Part shown: positions 18,402 through 27,668 of the stretch, piece by piece
Layout of the letters: every line of letters starts with the position of its first letter
Position numbering within the stretch: position 1 is the first letter of the stretch
Origin: UBA822 sp036336795
GTDB lineage: Bacteria > Gemmatimonadota > Gemmatimonadetes > Longimicrobiales > Gaopeijiaceae
NCBI GenBank assembly: GCA_036336795.1
Contig: JAYZFL010000007.1
Location: forward strand, 1 to 64,000
Reading direction: 5' to 3'
DNA length: 64,000 nucleotides
The notes under the pieces: generated by a model
What the model saw: only the letters and a program-made list of their open reading frames with translations
Databases searched by the model: none
Told to the model about the DNA's origin: nothing
Translations under genes and position numbers: made by a program

Positions 18402-19556
18402 TTAACTGGCTGTGCCCAGGACACCGCTGCTGGCCATCCCTGTTTCTACATTGTCAAAGGCCTTGGCGAGCCTTCCCAAGGCTTCTTCTAACTCGTGTAT
18501 TGGAAGCCCAAAGCCGAGTCTCAGATAGCCGTCCATCCTGAAGTGATCTCCTGGAACCACCAGCAGGTCCATCTCTGTCCGGAGCTTTTCCGCAAACTCT
18601 GAGGAGTTCACATTGGTGTGGTAGCCAACATAGCAGATAGCCCCGGCGTCGGGTGCCCGATAGCTGAACCGCTCCCCTTGGGAGTCCATCCAATCCGAGA
18701 GCACGGCCATGTTCTTCCTCAAGATATTCTTAGTGCGCTCGAGAAGTTTGGCGCGTGTCGTGGATTCGAGCGCGATGCAAGCTAGTAGATCCGATATATT
18801 TGCCGGTGCAATTGACGTGTAATCCTTACGGCCCCATAGCGATTCCGTCATATCCTCCGGTCCGACGATCCATCCCAACCGGAGCCCAGGGAGAGCGTAA
18901 GCCTTGGAGAGAGAATTCGTCACCAGTGCCCGCTCGTAGCGACTCCAGAACGAGGGAGTCTCTGCCGCGTAAAGCTCCGCCCCTTGGTAAACTTCATCCG
19001 CAAAGATCCATGCTCCGTGGCGGTCCGCGAGAGAGATAATCTCGGCCATTGATTCGTCGGTCAAAACAGCTCCTGTCGGGTTGTTTGGATTGGTGATCAG
19101 AATCGAGCGCGCACCCTTCGCCAGGGCACTCTCCAACTCAGTCAGGTTGGGTTGCCAACCCTGCTCTTCGACGAGTCGTACCGGATGGATGGGTACATTG
19201 AAGCTCTCAAGTAGCCCCGGGACCTGCATATAGTTTGGTAGAAACACGGCTGTGGCCGCGTCCGGATCCATAAGCTGCCAGCATGCAGCGAAGTTGGCTT
19301 CAGCTCCACCTGTCGTCACGATGATTGACGCCTCTGATGTATCTGGGTACAGGGCGGCGATTCGGTCTCTCAGCTCGTCGCTGCCGTTTGACTGACCGTA
19401 GCCGAGGTGGACGTCGAGCGCGTTTGGGTCTTGTCCTGCCAGCTCAAGGAGTTCAAATGCAGAAAGCGGATGGACCCCGCTTTCTGAGAGATTGAAGCGC
19501 ACCCGATGCTCATAGGTGGACTGCCAGCGCTCCATCGCGAATGGATCGTACCTCAC
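18402..19556 (-). CDS. Class I/II PLP aminotransferase
   Basis: 384 residues, fold type I. Key elements: NPNNPTG (156-162), Asp187 in FADEVYQ, the PLP lysine Lys218 in NSLSKAYALPGLRLGW, and the C-terminal substrate Arg in YLRLGFGLP. The start GTG is supported by a strong AGGAGGAGG about seven bases upstream. The group resembles aspartate-aminotransferase-like and capreomycidine-synthase-like enzymes. The amino donor and acceptor cannot be read from sequence. It stands alone, divergent from apgM. Confidence 0.88.
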   Translation of the reverse strand: MRYDPFAMERWQSTYEHRVRFNLSESGVHPLSAFELLELAGQDPNALDVHLGYGQSNGSDELRDRIAALYPDTSEASIIVTTGGAEANFAACWQLMDPDAATAVFLPNYMQVPGLLESFNVPIHPVRLVEEQGWQPNLTELESALAKGARSILITNPNNPTGAVLTDESMAEIISLADRHGAWIFADEVYQGAELYAAETPSFWSRYERALVTNSLSKAYALPGLRLGWIVGPEDMTESLWGRKDYTSIAPANISDLLACIALESTTRAKLLERTKNILRKNMAVLSDWMDSQGERFSYRAPDAGAICYVGYHTNVNSSEFAEKLRTEMDLLVVPGDHFRMDGYLRLGFGLPIHELEEALGRLAKAFDNVETGMASSGVLGTAS

Positions 19557-19687
19557 GTTAACCTCCTCCTAATTCATCGGACGTAGAATTACCCTTAAGC
19601 GCGATACCCCCATGCGTCGTATCGGCTCCATCGAGCCGTTATGTTCATGCAGAGGAATTCTCTTCCCTAGATTCTCAGGACCGGGTT

Positions 19688-20902
19688 ATGACACAGCTCT
19701 CACTTCCCGATGACCTTGCCACTCGGGGTGAAGCTCGCGGGAGCATCATCATGTTGGTGTTGGATGGATTAGGGGGGTTACCTCACCCCGATACCGGCAG
19801 AACCGAGCTGGAGTCAGCTTGTACGCCCAACCTTGATGTTTTGGCTGGCCGGAGTTCCTTGGGCATGTTGGTACCGGTGGGTCATGGGGTCACTCCAGGC
19901 AGCGGACCAGGGCACCTCTCACTCTTCGGGTATGATCCAATTGAGTCGATGATCGGTCGGGGTGTCCTGAGTGCGCTCGGCGTAGGATTCGCGCTTGAGC
20001 CAGGTGACGTTGCCGCTCGCCTCAATCTGGCGAATGTGGATAGTGAGGGGTTAGTGGCCGATCGTAGAGCTGGACGCCCTATGGATGAAGACGGCCGAAG
20101 AGTCATCGACAAAGTCAGGAGTGGTCTTCGGGTACCGGACGACGTTGAGGTGACGTTGATCCATGAAAAGGAGCACCGGGCGGTCCTCGTATTGCGAGGC
20201 TCTGGGCTTGGGGCTGGTCTGCGGGATACCGATCCACAGCGAACTGGTCTTCCTCCGCTTCCGGCCACCGCTAGCGATTCGGGCTCGGAACGTACTACTG
20301 AGATTGTCCGAGATTTTCTCGATCAAACCGGTGAAATTTTGTTCGACGAACCAGTGGCTAACTTCTTCCTGGCCCGTGGCTTCGCTAAGTATGTCCCCTA
20401 TCTGACATTCGAAGAGCGGTATGGACTTCGTGCAGTGGCTGTGGCGAAGTACCCGATGTATCGAGGTGTGGCCAAGCTGGTGGGCATGAACGCCGATGCT
20501 GTCCCAGCATCAAACGAGGAGACCGTTTCTTTACTTGAGGATCACTTCGGAGATTACGACTTTTATTTCGTGCATTTCAAGGACACGGATTCTTGTGGGC
20601 ACGATGGGGATTTTGCAGGTAAGGTGTCGGCGATCGAAGCTGTCGACGTGCTCTTACCAAGAGTCACAGCGTTGGAGCCGAGCGTTCTGATTGTCACCGG
20701 AGATCATTCCACTCCGGCTCTATACCGAGAACACTCCTGGCATCACGTTCCGTTGCTTATTGCATCGGAGTGGGCTCGTCCGTCCTCTGCCGAATTCGGT
20801 GAATCGGCATGCCGCGGTGGTGACCTTGGCACGCTGCCCGGCAAGGATCTTTTGTCGTTGGCCTTGGCTCACGCAGTTCGCCTTGATAAATACGGGGCCT
20901 GA
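19688..20902 (+). CDS. apgM: 2,3-bisphosphoglycerate-independent phosphoglycerate mutase, archaeal type
   Basis: 404 residues. Interconverts 3- and 2-phosphoglycerate in glycolysis, using two metals and a phosphoserine. It belongs to the alkaline phosphatase superfamily: VLDGLGGLP (metal Asp26), TPNLD, PGSGPGHLSLFGYDP (nucleophile Ser72), VHFKDTDSCGHDGDF (metal Asp and His) and VTGDHSTP (Asp, His). The insert domain lies about residues 90-190. The length and PGSGPGH form fit the ApgM branch rather than GpmI (about 510 residues). The stop overlaps the ATG of the TPR gene (ATGA), implying coupled translation. Confidence 0.92.
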   Translation: MTQLSLPDDLATRGEARGSIIMLVLDGLGGLPHPDTGRTELESACTPNLDVLAGRSSLGMLVPVGHGVTPGSGPGHLSLFGYDPIESMIGRGVLSALGVGFALEPGDVAARLNLANVDSEGLVADRRAGRPMDEDGRRVIDKVRSGLRVPDDVEVTLIHEKEHRAVLVLRGSGLGAGLRDTDPQRTGLPPLPATASDSGSERTTEIVRDFLDQTGEILFDEPVANFFLARGFAKYVPYLTFEERYGLRAVAVAKYPMYRGVAKLVGMNADAVPASNEETVSLLEDHFGDYDFYFVHFKDTDSCGHDGDFAGKVSAIEAVDVLLPRVTALEPSVLIVTGDHSTPALYREHSWHHVPLLIASEWARPSSAEFGESACRGGDLGTLPGKDLLSLALAHAVRLDKYGA

Positions 20903-21744
20903 TGAGCTTTCCGGAAGAGCGACTAGACCGGGCCCTGCAGTTAGGAGACGAAGGGAACTGGGAGGGCATGGCGGAACATCTTCGGGAGATGCTTGAGGAG
21001 TCTCCTCAGGACGCTGTCGTCCTCTGTTGGCTCGGTGTTGCCGAACGCGAATTGGGAATGGATGGTGTTGCCTACGAGCGCTTCAAGGCCTCCGTCTCTG
21101 CAAAGCCAGGCGACGCGTACGTTCTCGCGATTGCGGGGACAGGGTTGGCTCGCTTCGACGATCCCGAAGCTGAGGCTGTTCTTCGCACGGCTACGCTCAT
21201 CGATCCACACCTGACATATGCTCGCACCATGTACGGAGGACACTTGGCGAGGGAAGGCCTTCTTGATGACGCCCTGAAGGAATTGGAGGCTGCTGTCTCG
21301 ATGGAACCCGATGACCCAGACGTGCTCACCGAGTTAGGAGTGGCGTTGGCGTTGGCCGGATCCGTGGACGAGGCCGTGGATGCCTTCTACGGGGCTTGCT
21401 CGGCGGACCCAAGGGACGGATGGGCGAGAGCTTTAGCGGGTCTTTCACTTGTGAGTCTCGGCCGGATCAAAGACGCATTCGGTGATCTTCTAAGTGCCGC
21501 CGATCTACGGCCAGAGGACGTGGAGATCGCTTTATTGGCTGCGTTAGCCGCGGCCGCCTGCGACGATCCGGATCGCGCGTATGAACTAATTGAGCGCGCC
21601 CGTATCAATGCCATCGCGGGCGATCTTGTGATCGTGGAAGATGTCACGGATCGTGTCGACGACGGGCGTGAGGCGTCGGAAGAGTTCTTGACCGAAGAGC
21701 TAGCTTCAAGCGCTCTTCGTGAACGCCTCATGACACGCCTCTAA
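20902..21744 (+). CDS. TPR-repeat protein
   Basis: 280 residues, acidic, mostly helical. At least five tetratricopeptide-like repeats span residues 15-220, with the characteristic W/L-G-Y-A-P positions (for example AVVLCWLGVAERELGMDGVAYERFKA, TYARTMYGGHLAREGLLDDALKEL, DVLTELGVALALAGSVDEAVDAF). No signal peptide, so cytoplasmic. The start overlaps the apgM stop by four bases. TPRs mediate protein contacts; the partner is unknown. Confidence 0.85.
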   Translation: MSFPEERLDRALQLGDEGNWEGMAEHLREMLEESPQDAVVLCWLGVAERELGMDGVAYERFKASVSAKPGDAYVLAIAGTGLARFDDPEAEAVLRTATLIDPHLTYARTMYGGHLAREGLLDDALKELEAAVSMEPDDPDVLTELGVALALAGSVDEAVDAFYGACSADPRDGWARALAGLSLVSLGRIKDAFGDLLSAADLRPEDVEIALLAALAAAACDDPDRAYELIERARINAIAGDLVIVEDVTDRVDDGREASEEFLTEELASSALRERLMTRL

Positions 21745-21841
21745 ACACCTTTAAGATGACCTACAGTCTCGAGCTTCAGCACAACCCTAAGATATTCTGC
21801 ACGGATCTTCTTTTGTCTTTCCGGCAAGAGGACTGAGGGCG

Positions 21842-23131
21842 ATGCTGTCCGTTCCTGTGGAGCGGTTCACGCTCGACAACGGTCTTCGGGTCAACCTTTC
21901 GCATGACTCAACCACACCTGTCGTTGCTGTCAATCTCTGGTACGGTGTCGGATCAAGGAATGAGCGGAAAGGAAAGACCGGATTCGCTCACCTGTTCGAG
22001 CACATGATGTTCCAGGGCTCGGAGCACGTACCGAAGGGCGGGCACTTCGAACTCATCCAAAAGGCTGGAGGTTCGCTCAACGCAACAACCTGGTTTGATC
22101 GAACCAACTATTTTGAGACGGTTCCTTCCCACCACCTTGAGCTGGCCCTCTGGCTCGAATCGGACCGGATGGGCTGGATGCTTCCGGCCATGACACAGGA
22201 GAAACTGGACAACCAGCGCGATGTCGTCATGAATGAGAGACGCCAGCGGTACGATAACCAGCCCTACGGTGACTGGGACGAGTGGATCCAGGCGATGGTG
22301 TTTCCCGAATCTCACCCGTATCACCACACAGTGATCGGGTCGATGGAAGACATCGAAGCTGCGACGCTGGAAGATGTCGCAGAGTTCTTCGAGGCCTATT
22401 ATGTACCCAATAACGCAGTCCTTACGGTATGTGGGGATTTTACGCGGAATGAAGCTCTCCGGCTCATAGAACGCCATTTCGCCGAGATTCCCCAGGGGAA
22501 GGAAATTCCACCGATACCGGGTGAGCCAGAATTGGACGCCACGATTGGCTCGACGATCCGGGAGTGCGTCAAGGCAGAAGTGCCACTTCCCCGAGTCATC
22601 ATGGCTTTCCGGATTCCACCCTACACAGACTCGCGTTTCCATACGGCCGACGTAGCAAGCGCCGTGCTGGGGACAGGGCGGGCTTCACGGCTATATCGCT
22701 CTCTGGTGCGAGAGCGGCGTGAGGCCAAGGACGTGATCAGCATGGCTTTCCCACTTACCACGGGCGCGGGGATACTCCTCCTCTGGGCGACGGGATTCCC
22801 CGATGGCGATCCCGCAGCTTTGGAAGCTGCACTGTCGAGAGAGGTTGAAGGACTAGTGACCGTTCGGGAGAACGAAATCGAGAGGGCGGTTTCTGTGACC
22901 GAGACACATTTGGTTCGGGAGGTCGAGCAGGTCGGCCAACGGGCCGACCTGATCTCAATGTTCGATCAACTTTTCGATGATCCTAGCCGGATCAACAAAG
23001 AGATCGGGCGCATGAGGGAGGTGAGCCCGAAGGATGTCTCAACTTTTTCCGAGGATTTCCTCGGGACAAACAACCGGGCTGTACTGACGTACATGCCTGA
23101 GAACTCCAAAGTGGTTGACGTGTCGTCATGA
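21842..23131 (+). CDS. M16 zinc peptidase, catalytic subunit type
   Basis: 429 residues. The inverted zinc motif HxxEH is present as HLFEH at 50-54, and the third ligand Glu lies about 75 residues on, in VVMNERRQRYDNQPYG. This is the catalytic half of a two-chain M16B peptidase (mitochondrial processing peptidase-like), which cuts peptides in a closed chamber. No signal peptide is apparent. It overlaps by four bases with the second M16 gene, which lacks the motif, as expected for a catalytic plus non-catalytic pair. Confidence 0.93.
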   Translation: MLSVPVERFTLDNGLRVNLSHDSTTPVVAVNLWYGVGSRNERKGKTGFAHLFEHMMFQGSEHVPKGGHFELIQKAGGSLNATTWFDRTNYFETVPSHHLELALWLESDRMGWMLPAMTQEKLDNQRDVVMNERRQRYDNQPYGDWDEWIQAMVFPESHPYHHTVIGSMEDIEAATLEDVAEFFEAYYVPNNAVLTVCGDFTRNEALRLIERHFAEIPQGKEIPPIPGEPELDATIGSTIRECVKAEVPLPRVIMAFRIPPYTDSRFHTADVASAVLGTGRASRLYRSLVRERREAKDVISMAFPLTTGAGILLLWATGFPDGDPAALEAALSREVEGLVTVRENEIERAVSVTETHLVREVEQVGQRADLISMFDQLFDDPSRINKEIGRMREVSPKDVSTFSEDFLGTNNRAVLTYMPENSKVVDVSS

Positions 23132-24489
23132 GCTCCTTAGGTCGAGGAGATATACCCGCTCCCGGAGCTATTCGCAGCTTCGACTTCCCTCCAGTTCGTC
23201 GTGAACGGTTGGAGAACGGTCTCCAGGTTCGTAGTGTTGGTGTTCCGCGAATCCCTATCGTTACGGCAAGTTTGGTGCTAAACGCCGGTGAGGGCGTCGT
23301 GGGACAGAGCCATGCCGGCTTGGCTGTCCTGACGGGAGATTCTTTGGAGGGCGGTACAGCACTACGCTCCGGCGTGGATTTGGCAGAGGCGCTGGAAATG
23401 ATCGGTGCGGGGTTGTCAATCGCCACGGGTTGGGACGCGACCACGATGTCTCTCTCGTGTGTAGCGGATCGCCTTGACGAAGCGATGGAACTGCTTGCGG
23501 AAGTGGTGCTTCAGCCGATTTTTCCAGTTGATGAGGTGGCAAGGATTCGTGGACAGCGTCTGGCGGCCATCCAGCAGAGCAAGATGGATCCGGCGTCCAT
23601 CGCCACCGATGTGGCACGGACGGAGACTTACGATGACGGCGCACCATACGGTCGGCCACTCGGTGGAACACACGATTCCGTAGCCTCGCTCAGCTCTGAT
23701 TCCGCAGCTGGTTTCGTAGAGGCGCGTTACCGTCCTGGGGGGAGCGGGTTGGTGGTGGTGGGTGACGTCGATGTCGATCGTGTGAAGGCCCTCGCTGACC
23801 GAAACTTCGGAAATTGGTTGGGTGAGGTGCCCCGAGTACATGAGATCAACACCAAGCCCCGGGCCAAAGAGCGCAGAATGGTTGTGGTTGACCGACCGGG
23901 CGCGGTCCAATCGGAAATCAGGATGGGACACGTGGGACAGCCGCGATCAACTTCCGACTACTTTCCACTCCTAGTTTTCAACGTGATTCTCGGAGGAGCC
24001 TTCACCAGTCGGTTGAACTTAAATCTGCGTGAGAAACACGGTTTTACCTACGGAATCCGTTCTGAGTTTTCCTTTCGTCGAGGTCCTGGGCCGTGGATGA
24101 TCTCCACGGCGGTTGCTACAGAGGTGACGGCTGCCGCGGTTCGTGAGGCGATTTTTGAGGTGGAAAATCTCCTTCACGAGGGTCCTACAAACGAGGAGGT
24201 CGAGGCGGCCCGAGACTACATCGCTGGCGTTTTCCCGCTCCGTTTGGAGACCACCGCTCAGATTGCTTCACGGATTGCAGAACTGCTCATCTACGACCTA
24301 CCCGACGACTATCATTCCACTTATCGAGACCGCGTGCGTAATGTAACTAGGGAACAGACTATGGAGGCGGCCAGCCGCTGCATCCGACCTAGTGAGATTA
24401 CTGTGGTCATCGGTGGCGACGCGGAAAAGATTCAGACGCCTCTGGAAGGGTTGGGGTGGGTTCCTCTGACGATTGAGCCTCCCTTGTGA
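23128..24489 (+). CDS. M16 peptidase-like, non-catalytic subunit
   Basis: 453 residues with the same overall fold as the upstream M16 protein (ERLENGLQVRSVGVPRIPIV at the start, FNVILGGAFTSRLNLNLREKHGFTYG near the end). In place of HxxEH it reads GLAVLTGDSLEGG, so zinc cannot be bound. Such subunits supply the glycine-rich substrate-binding half. Starts with ATG overlapping the previous stop (ATGA) and ends overlapping the Nudix gene start (GTGA). Confidence 0.92.
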   Translation: MSSLGRGDIPAPGAIRSFDFPPVRRERLENGLQVRSVGVPRIPIVTASLVLNAGEGVVGQSHAGLAVLTGDSLEGGTALRSGVDLAEALEMIGAGLSIATGWDATTMSLSCVADRLDEAMELLAEVVLQPIFPVDEVARIRGQRLAAIQQSKMDPASIATDVARTETYDDGAPYGRPLGGTHDSVASLSSDSAAGFVEARYRPGGSGLVVVGDVDVDRVKALADRNFGNWLGEVPRVHEINTKPRAKERRMVVVDRPGAVQSEIRMGHVGQPRSTSDYFPLLVFNVILGGAFTSRLNLNLREKHGFTYGIRSEFSFRRGPGPWMISTAVATEVTAAAVREAIFEVENLLHEGPTNEEVEAARDYIAGVFPLRLETTAQIASRIAELLIYDLPDDYHSTYRDRVRNVTREQTMEAASRCIRPSEITVVIGGDAEKIQTPLEGLGWVPLTIEPPL

Positions 24490-25097
24490 CGGGAACGCAT
24501 GCTGGGACACCGGCCTCAGCGGACGAAGTGTCGTCAGGCCGAGTCAGTAGTGAGACCATCTATGAGGGCCGGATCCTGAGCCTGACGGTGGATGAGGTCT
24601 GTTTCCCGGATGGCAGCAAAGGCCACCTGGAGCTGATTCGACATGTCGGGGCATCTGCAGTTCTGCCTTTCGTTGGAGCGCTCTCGGAAGCTGATCCCGA
24701 GGTCTTGTTAGTCAGACAATATCGGTATGCGTCAGGCGGTTACCTCTACGAGGTTCCAGCGGGCCTGTTAAGCGGGCCGGAGGAGAGTTGGGAGGATTGC
24801 GCGCGGCGGGAGCTTGAGGAGGAGACGGGCATGCGGGCAGGAAGATTGATTCCGTTGACTCGCATCTATACGACGCCGGGATTCACGGACGAGATTATTC
24901 GATTGTTCGTAGCAACCGACTTAGAGGTGGGCGAGGTGGCGCACGATCATGACGAGTTCCTGGAAGTCATTCGCATCCGTTTTTCGGAGGCGATTGAGAT
25001 GGTGAAGGATGGCCGAATCATAGACTGTAAGAGCGTAGCGACTCTCCTATATGTCGATCGTTTCCTTCGGATGTCTGGTTGTGAAGACGAAGCATAA
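24486..25097 (+). CDS. Nudix hydrolase, ADP-ribose pyrophosphatase-like
   Basis: 203 residues. Hydrolyses nucleoside diphosphates linked to another moiety; the ADP-ribose type is suggested by QYRYASGGYLYEVPAG ahead of the Nudix box (NudF-like). The box starts at Gly93 and ends with RELEEETG at 108-115. The spacing between the first Gly and the RE pair is one residue longer than the canonical GX5EX7RE, a small oddity. The GTG start overlaps the M16 stop by four bases, making a three-gene coupled unit. No signal peptide. Confidence 0.88.
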   Translation: MTGTHAGTPASADEVSSGRVSSETIYEGRILSLTVDEVCFPDGSKGHLELIRHVGASAVLPFVGALSEADPEVLLVRQYRYASGGYLYEVPAGLLSGPEESWEDCARRELEEETGMRAGRLIPLTRIYTTPGFTDEIIRLFVATDLEVGEVAHDHDEFLEVIRIRFSEAIEMVKDGRIIDCKSVATLLYVDRFLRMSGCEDEA

Positions 25098-25264
25098 TCG
25101 AGCGGTGTTGTGTCATGCCGTTAGAGCTGAGCATAGGTAAGGTGCCACCGATCGTGGTGCGTAACTTGTCGAATTGCTTTATTGTCAGGTAAGGACCGTT
25201 GGCACGGAACATGCACCTGTGTTGTGTAGGTAGACTTCAACTCGGTCTGACAGAGAGTTGAGAC

Positions 25265-25906
25265 GTGAAGAACAAAGCGGAAATTCAGATGGTACGGGGT
25301 CAGGCGGCCAAAGAGCATCGTAAGATGCTTGGCCACCTAGGCGATAGCGATGTGGTCCGTTCGTTCTTAGAAGGTGACGAGCGGGCTTTCGGCGAGTTGG
25401 TCAAACGCTACGATGGCCGCCTCCTGAACTTCGTGTTCCGTACGGTGGGGGACCGTGAGCGTGCTCAAGATCTAGTGCAAGAGACATTTGTGCGCGTGTA
25501 CCGACACATGCACCGGTTCGATCAATCCAAGAAGTTCTCTACTTGGATCTATACTATTGCCGGGAATCTTGCTAAGAACGAGTTGAGAAATCGGTCACGG
25601 AATCCGTTAATTCTCTTCCAGAAGATCCGGAAGAATTGGGAGGCGGATCATCGGCCTCTGGAATGGGAGGATTCCAGTTTCAAGCCGGACGATCTCTATC
25701 GGAAGAGACATTTGAAAGAGTTAGTCGAGAAGGCGGTCACCGAGTTGCCCGAACACCATCGGATCGTCTTTGTTTTGCGAGAACTCGAGGGTAAGACCTA
25801 TGAAGAGATCGCAGAAATTACCGACTGCAACTTAGGTACGGTGAAGAGTCGCCTGAACCGAGCGAGGAACAATTTTGCACGGGTGATTGCTCCAACGCTC
25901 GATTGA
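25265..25906 (+). CDS. RNA polymerase sigma factor, ECF/RpoE type
   Basis: 213 residues. Sigma-70 region 2 spans about 35-105 (FLEGDERAFGELVKRYDGRLLNF, DLVQETFVRVYRH, FSTWIYTIAGNLAKNELRN), and region 4 about 150-205 (ELPEHHRIVFVLRELEGKTYEEIAEI, GTVKSRLNRARNNF). Regions 1.2 and 3 are absent, as in ECF factors. The GTG at 25265 is used; an internal ATG at 25289 is possible. The zf-HC2 protein gene starts 174 bp downstream and is the likely anti-sigma factor. It directs transcription of an unknown stress or envelope regulon. Confidence 0.93.
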   Translation: MKNKAEIQMVRGQAAKEHRKMLGHLGDSDVVRSFLEGDERAFGELVKRYDGRLLNFVFRTVGDRERAQDLVQETFVRVYRHMHRFDQSKKFSTWIYTIAGNLAKNELRNRSRNPLILFQKIRKNWEADHRPLEWEDSSFKPDDLYRKRHLKELVEKAVTELPEHHRIVFVLRELEGKTYEEIAEITDCNLGTVKSRLNRARNNFARVIAPTLD

Positions 25907-26080
25907 TCGGCGGACTGCACCAGGTTTGCTGCAGATGGTGTTCCTGATTTCGGAACCCCCTTCCTGTCCTCTCGGTGCCAATGTGATGTGAAGGGAACCT
26001 CGCGACACCCCTCTACGTAGTACATCAACCTCGACGACAAAGATCGAACTAGAAACCGGAACAAGGAGTCCTCTACCTAT

Positions 26081-26629
26081 ATGAATTGCTCGGAATTCCT
26101 GAGTCGCTTTTCCGAGTTCTTAGACGCTCCGGCCGAGGGCACGTTCCCGCGGGAGGCGGAAGCTCATTTGGAAGAGTGTGAGAAGTGCACCCGCTATCAA
26201 GCTGTTGTGGATCGGGGTGTTCGCATGCTGCAGTCTATGCCCCGGGCCGAGGTTCCGGAGAACTTTCGGCCGAGGCTCCAGCATCGCTTGTACCATCTCG
26301 ACGACGTTTGGGTAGGGAGTGGAGCCAGCGGTTCGGCGGTGTCCATTGCCACTGCGCTCGGTATGGCGATTCTCCTTACCGTCATTGCTTGGGCTCCGAG
26401 GGCCTTAAAGAGAACTCCCGAGGTCGAACTCCCAGCCATCGTTGTCTCAGGCCCTCCGCAGATTGATGGCCTGTTTCCGACCGACCCGAGAGGGCTGCAG
26501 TTGCCCGTTTCCGCGTTGAATCTAATGGGAGGTCTTTGGTCGGATCCAAACTCTCTACTTTACGAATACTCACCCATGCGTGAGCGGTATCGACTGAACC
26601 GCGTGGTTCGACGAACAGGTCTCGATTGA
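26081..26629 (+). CDS. Probable anti-sigma factor with zinc-binding (zf-HC2/ZAS) domain
   Basis: 182 residues. The N-terminal segment has Cys3 and HLEECEKC (His29, Cys33, Cys36), the H-x3-C-x2-C zinc motif of ZAS anti-sigma factors. A single membrane segment lies about 88-106 (AVSIATALGMAILLTVIAW), with the C-terminus outside the cytoplasm. It follows the ECF sigma gene, so it probably holds that factor at the membrane. ATG start; the upstream AAGGAG is about 12 bases away. Confidence 0.85.
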   Translation: MNCSEFLSRFSEFLDAPAEGTFPREAEAHLEECEKCTRYQAVVDRGVRMLQSMPRAEVPENFRPRLQHRLYHLDDVWVGSGASGSAVSIATALGMAILLTVIAWAPRALKRTPEVELPAIVVSGPPQIDGLFPTDPRGLQLPVSALNLMGGLWSDPNSLLYEYSPMRERYRLNRVVRRTGLD

Positions 26630-26663
26630 CCGAAGGACAGCGAGTCACAAGACTGCTATTACC

Positions 26664-27668
26664 ATGACCAGCCCCCTCCGGAAGGTCCTTGATAAGGGTT
26701 CCCGGGGCGGGGTTTTTTTTCTTCATGGAGACGACGAGTACCGTAAACAAGAGGCCTTCCAAGAGTTGGTCGAAGTTCACGTAGATTCCGAAACGCGTGA
26801 CTTCAATGTGGATATTCTAAGGGCTGCGGAAGTGAACGTGGAAGATCTTGCGCGCATCCTCGCGACACCCCCGATGATGGCGGAGTGGCGGGTCGTGGCT
26901 GTAAGGGATGCGGAAATGTTTGCCGGGGCAGCTCGAGCCCGAGACCTCATTCTGAGCCTGGTTGATTCTCCCCCACCTAATCTAGCATTGATTCTTTCCG
27001 CACGAATTCCTCACCGGTCTAAGGCGAAGTTTTACCAGACGTTGATAAAACGTGCTCAGTCTACAGGGTTCCCATTGATCACCCTGGATGACACACCGGG
27101 GTGGCTGATGGAGCAGACTAGAGTCCGTTTCGCAATGACTCTAGAGACTGACGCCGCTAAGGCACTGGCTCAGTCGATCGGTGTCGATCTCGGTATTCTT
27201 TCTCGCGAGCTTGAAAAGCTGTCAGGTGTGGCCGGAGAAGGCGATCGCATTACGTTAGAACATGTGCGCCTTGCGGGGGCAGTACTTCCTAAACAGGATC
27301 GTTGGCGGTGGTTCGATCTTGTAGGAAGCAGGCAGTTTGAGGAGGCGATCACAGGACTTCCTGTGCTTCTCGGGCAAGGAGAGAGCGGGGTGGGCTTGGT
27401 CGTTGGGTTGTCCAGCCACCTTCTGAGGATCGGGGTGGTGGTCGAAAAGGGGCCGGGCGCTCTCGAAGAAGTACTGCCACCCCATCAAAAGTGGCTCTCC
27501 CGGCAGATAGGGGGTCAGGCTGAGGGCTGGACTCCGAAGACGATTCGGGTGGCAATTCTGAGGCTCTTAAGGGTAGATCGCTTATTGAAAGCCAGTTCAC
27601 TATCAGACGAGCACCATCTTGAAGAATGGCTTCTAACATTGATGGGTCCCGAAGGCATCAAAGCGTAA
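26664..27668 (+). CDS. holA: DNA polymerase III subunit delta
   Basis: 334 residues, usual length. The delta subunit opens the sliding clamp within the clamp loader. Recognisable family features are VFFLHGDDEYRKQEAFQEL at 17-35, PPMMAEWRVVAVRDAEMF, LALILSARIP, the small-domain segment LAQSIGVDLGILSRELEKL, and the C-terminal helical domain WRWFDLVGSRQFEEAI. The N-terminal codons include a T8 run (26713-26720). The next gene starts 43 bp inside its 3' end. Confidence 0.9.
   Translation: MTSPLRKVLDKGSRGGVFFLHGDDEYRKQEAFQELVEVHVDSETRDFNVDILRAAEVNVEDLARILATPPMMAEWRVVAVRDAEMFAGAARARDLILSLVDSPPPNLALILSARIPHRSKAKFYQTLIKRAQSTGFPLITLDDTPGWLMEQTRVRFAMTLETDAAKALAQSIGVDLGILSRELEKLSGVAGEGDRITLEHVRLAGAVLPKQDRWRWFDLVGSRQFEEAITGLPVLLGQGESGVGLVVGLSSHLLRIGVVVEKGPGALEEVLPPHQKWLSRQIGGQAEGWTPKTIRVAILRLLRVDRLLKASSLSDEHHLEEWLLTLMGPEGIKA

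Noticed and set aside
26707..26722. G-rich block followed by T8 at the start of holA, resembling a terminator
   Set aside because: No stem of useful length forms before the T run. The T run encodes the conserved Phe-Phe. Slippage remains possible but unsupported.
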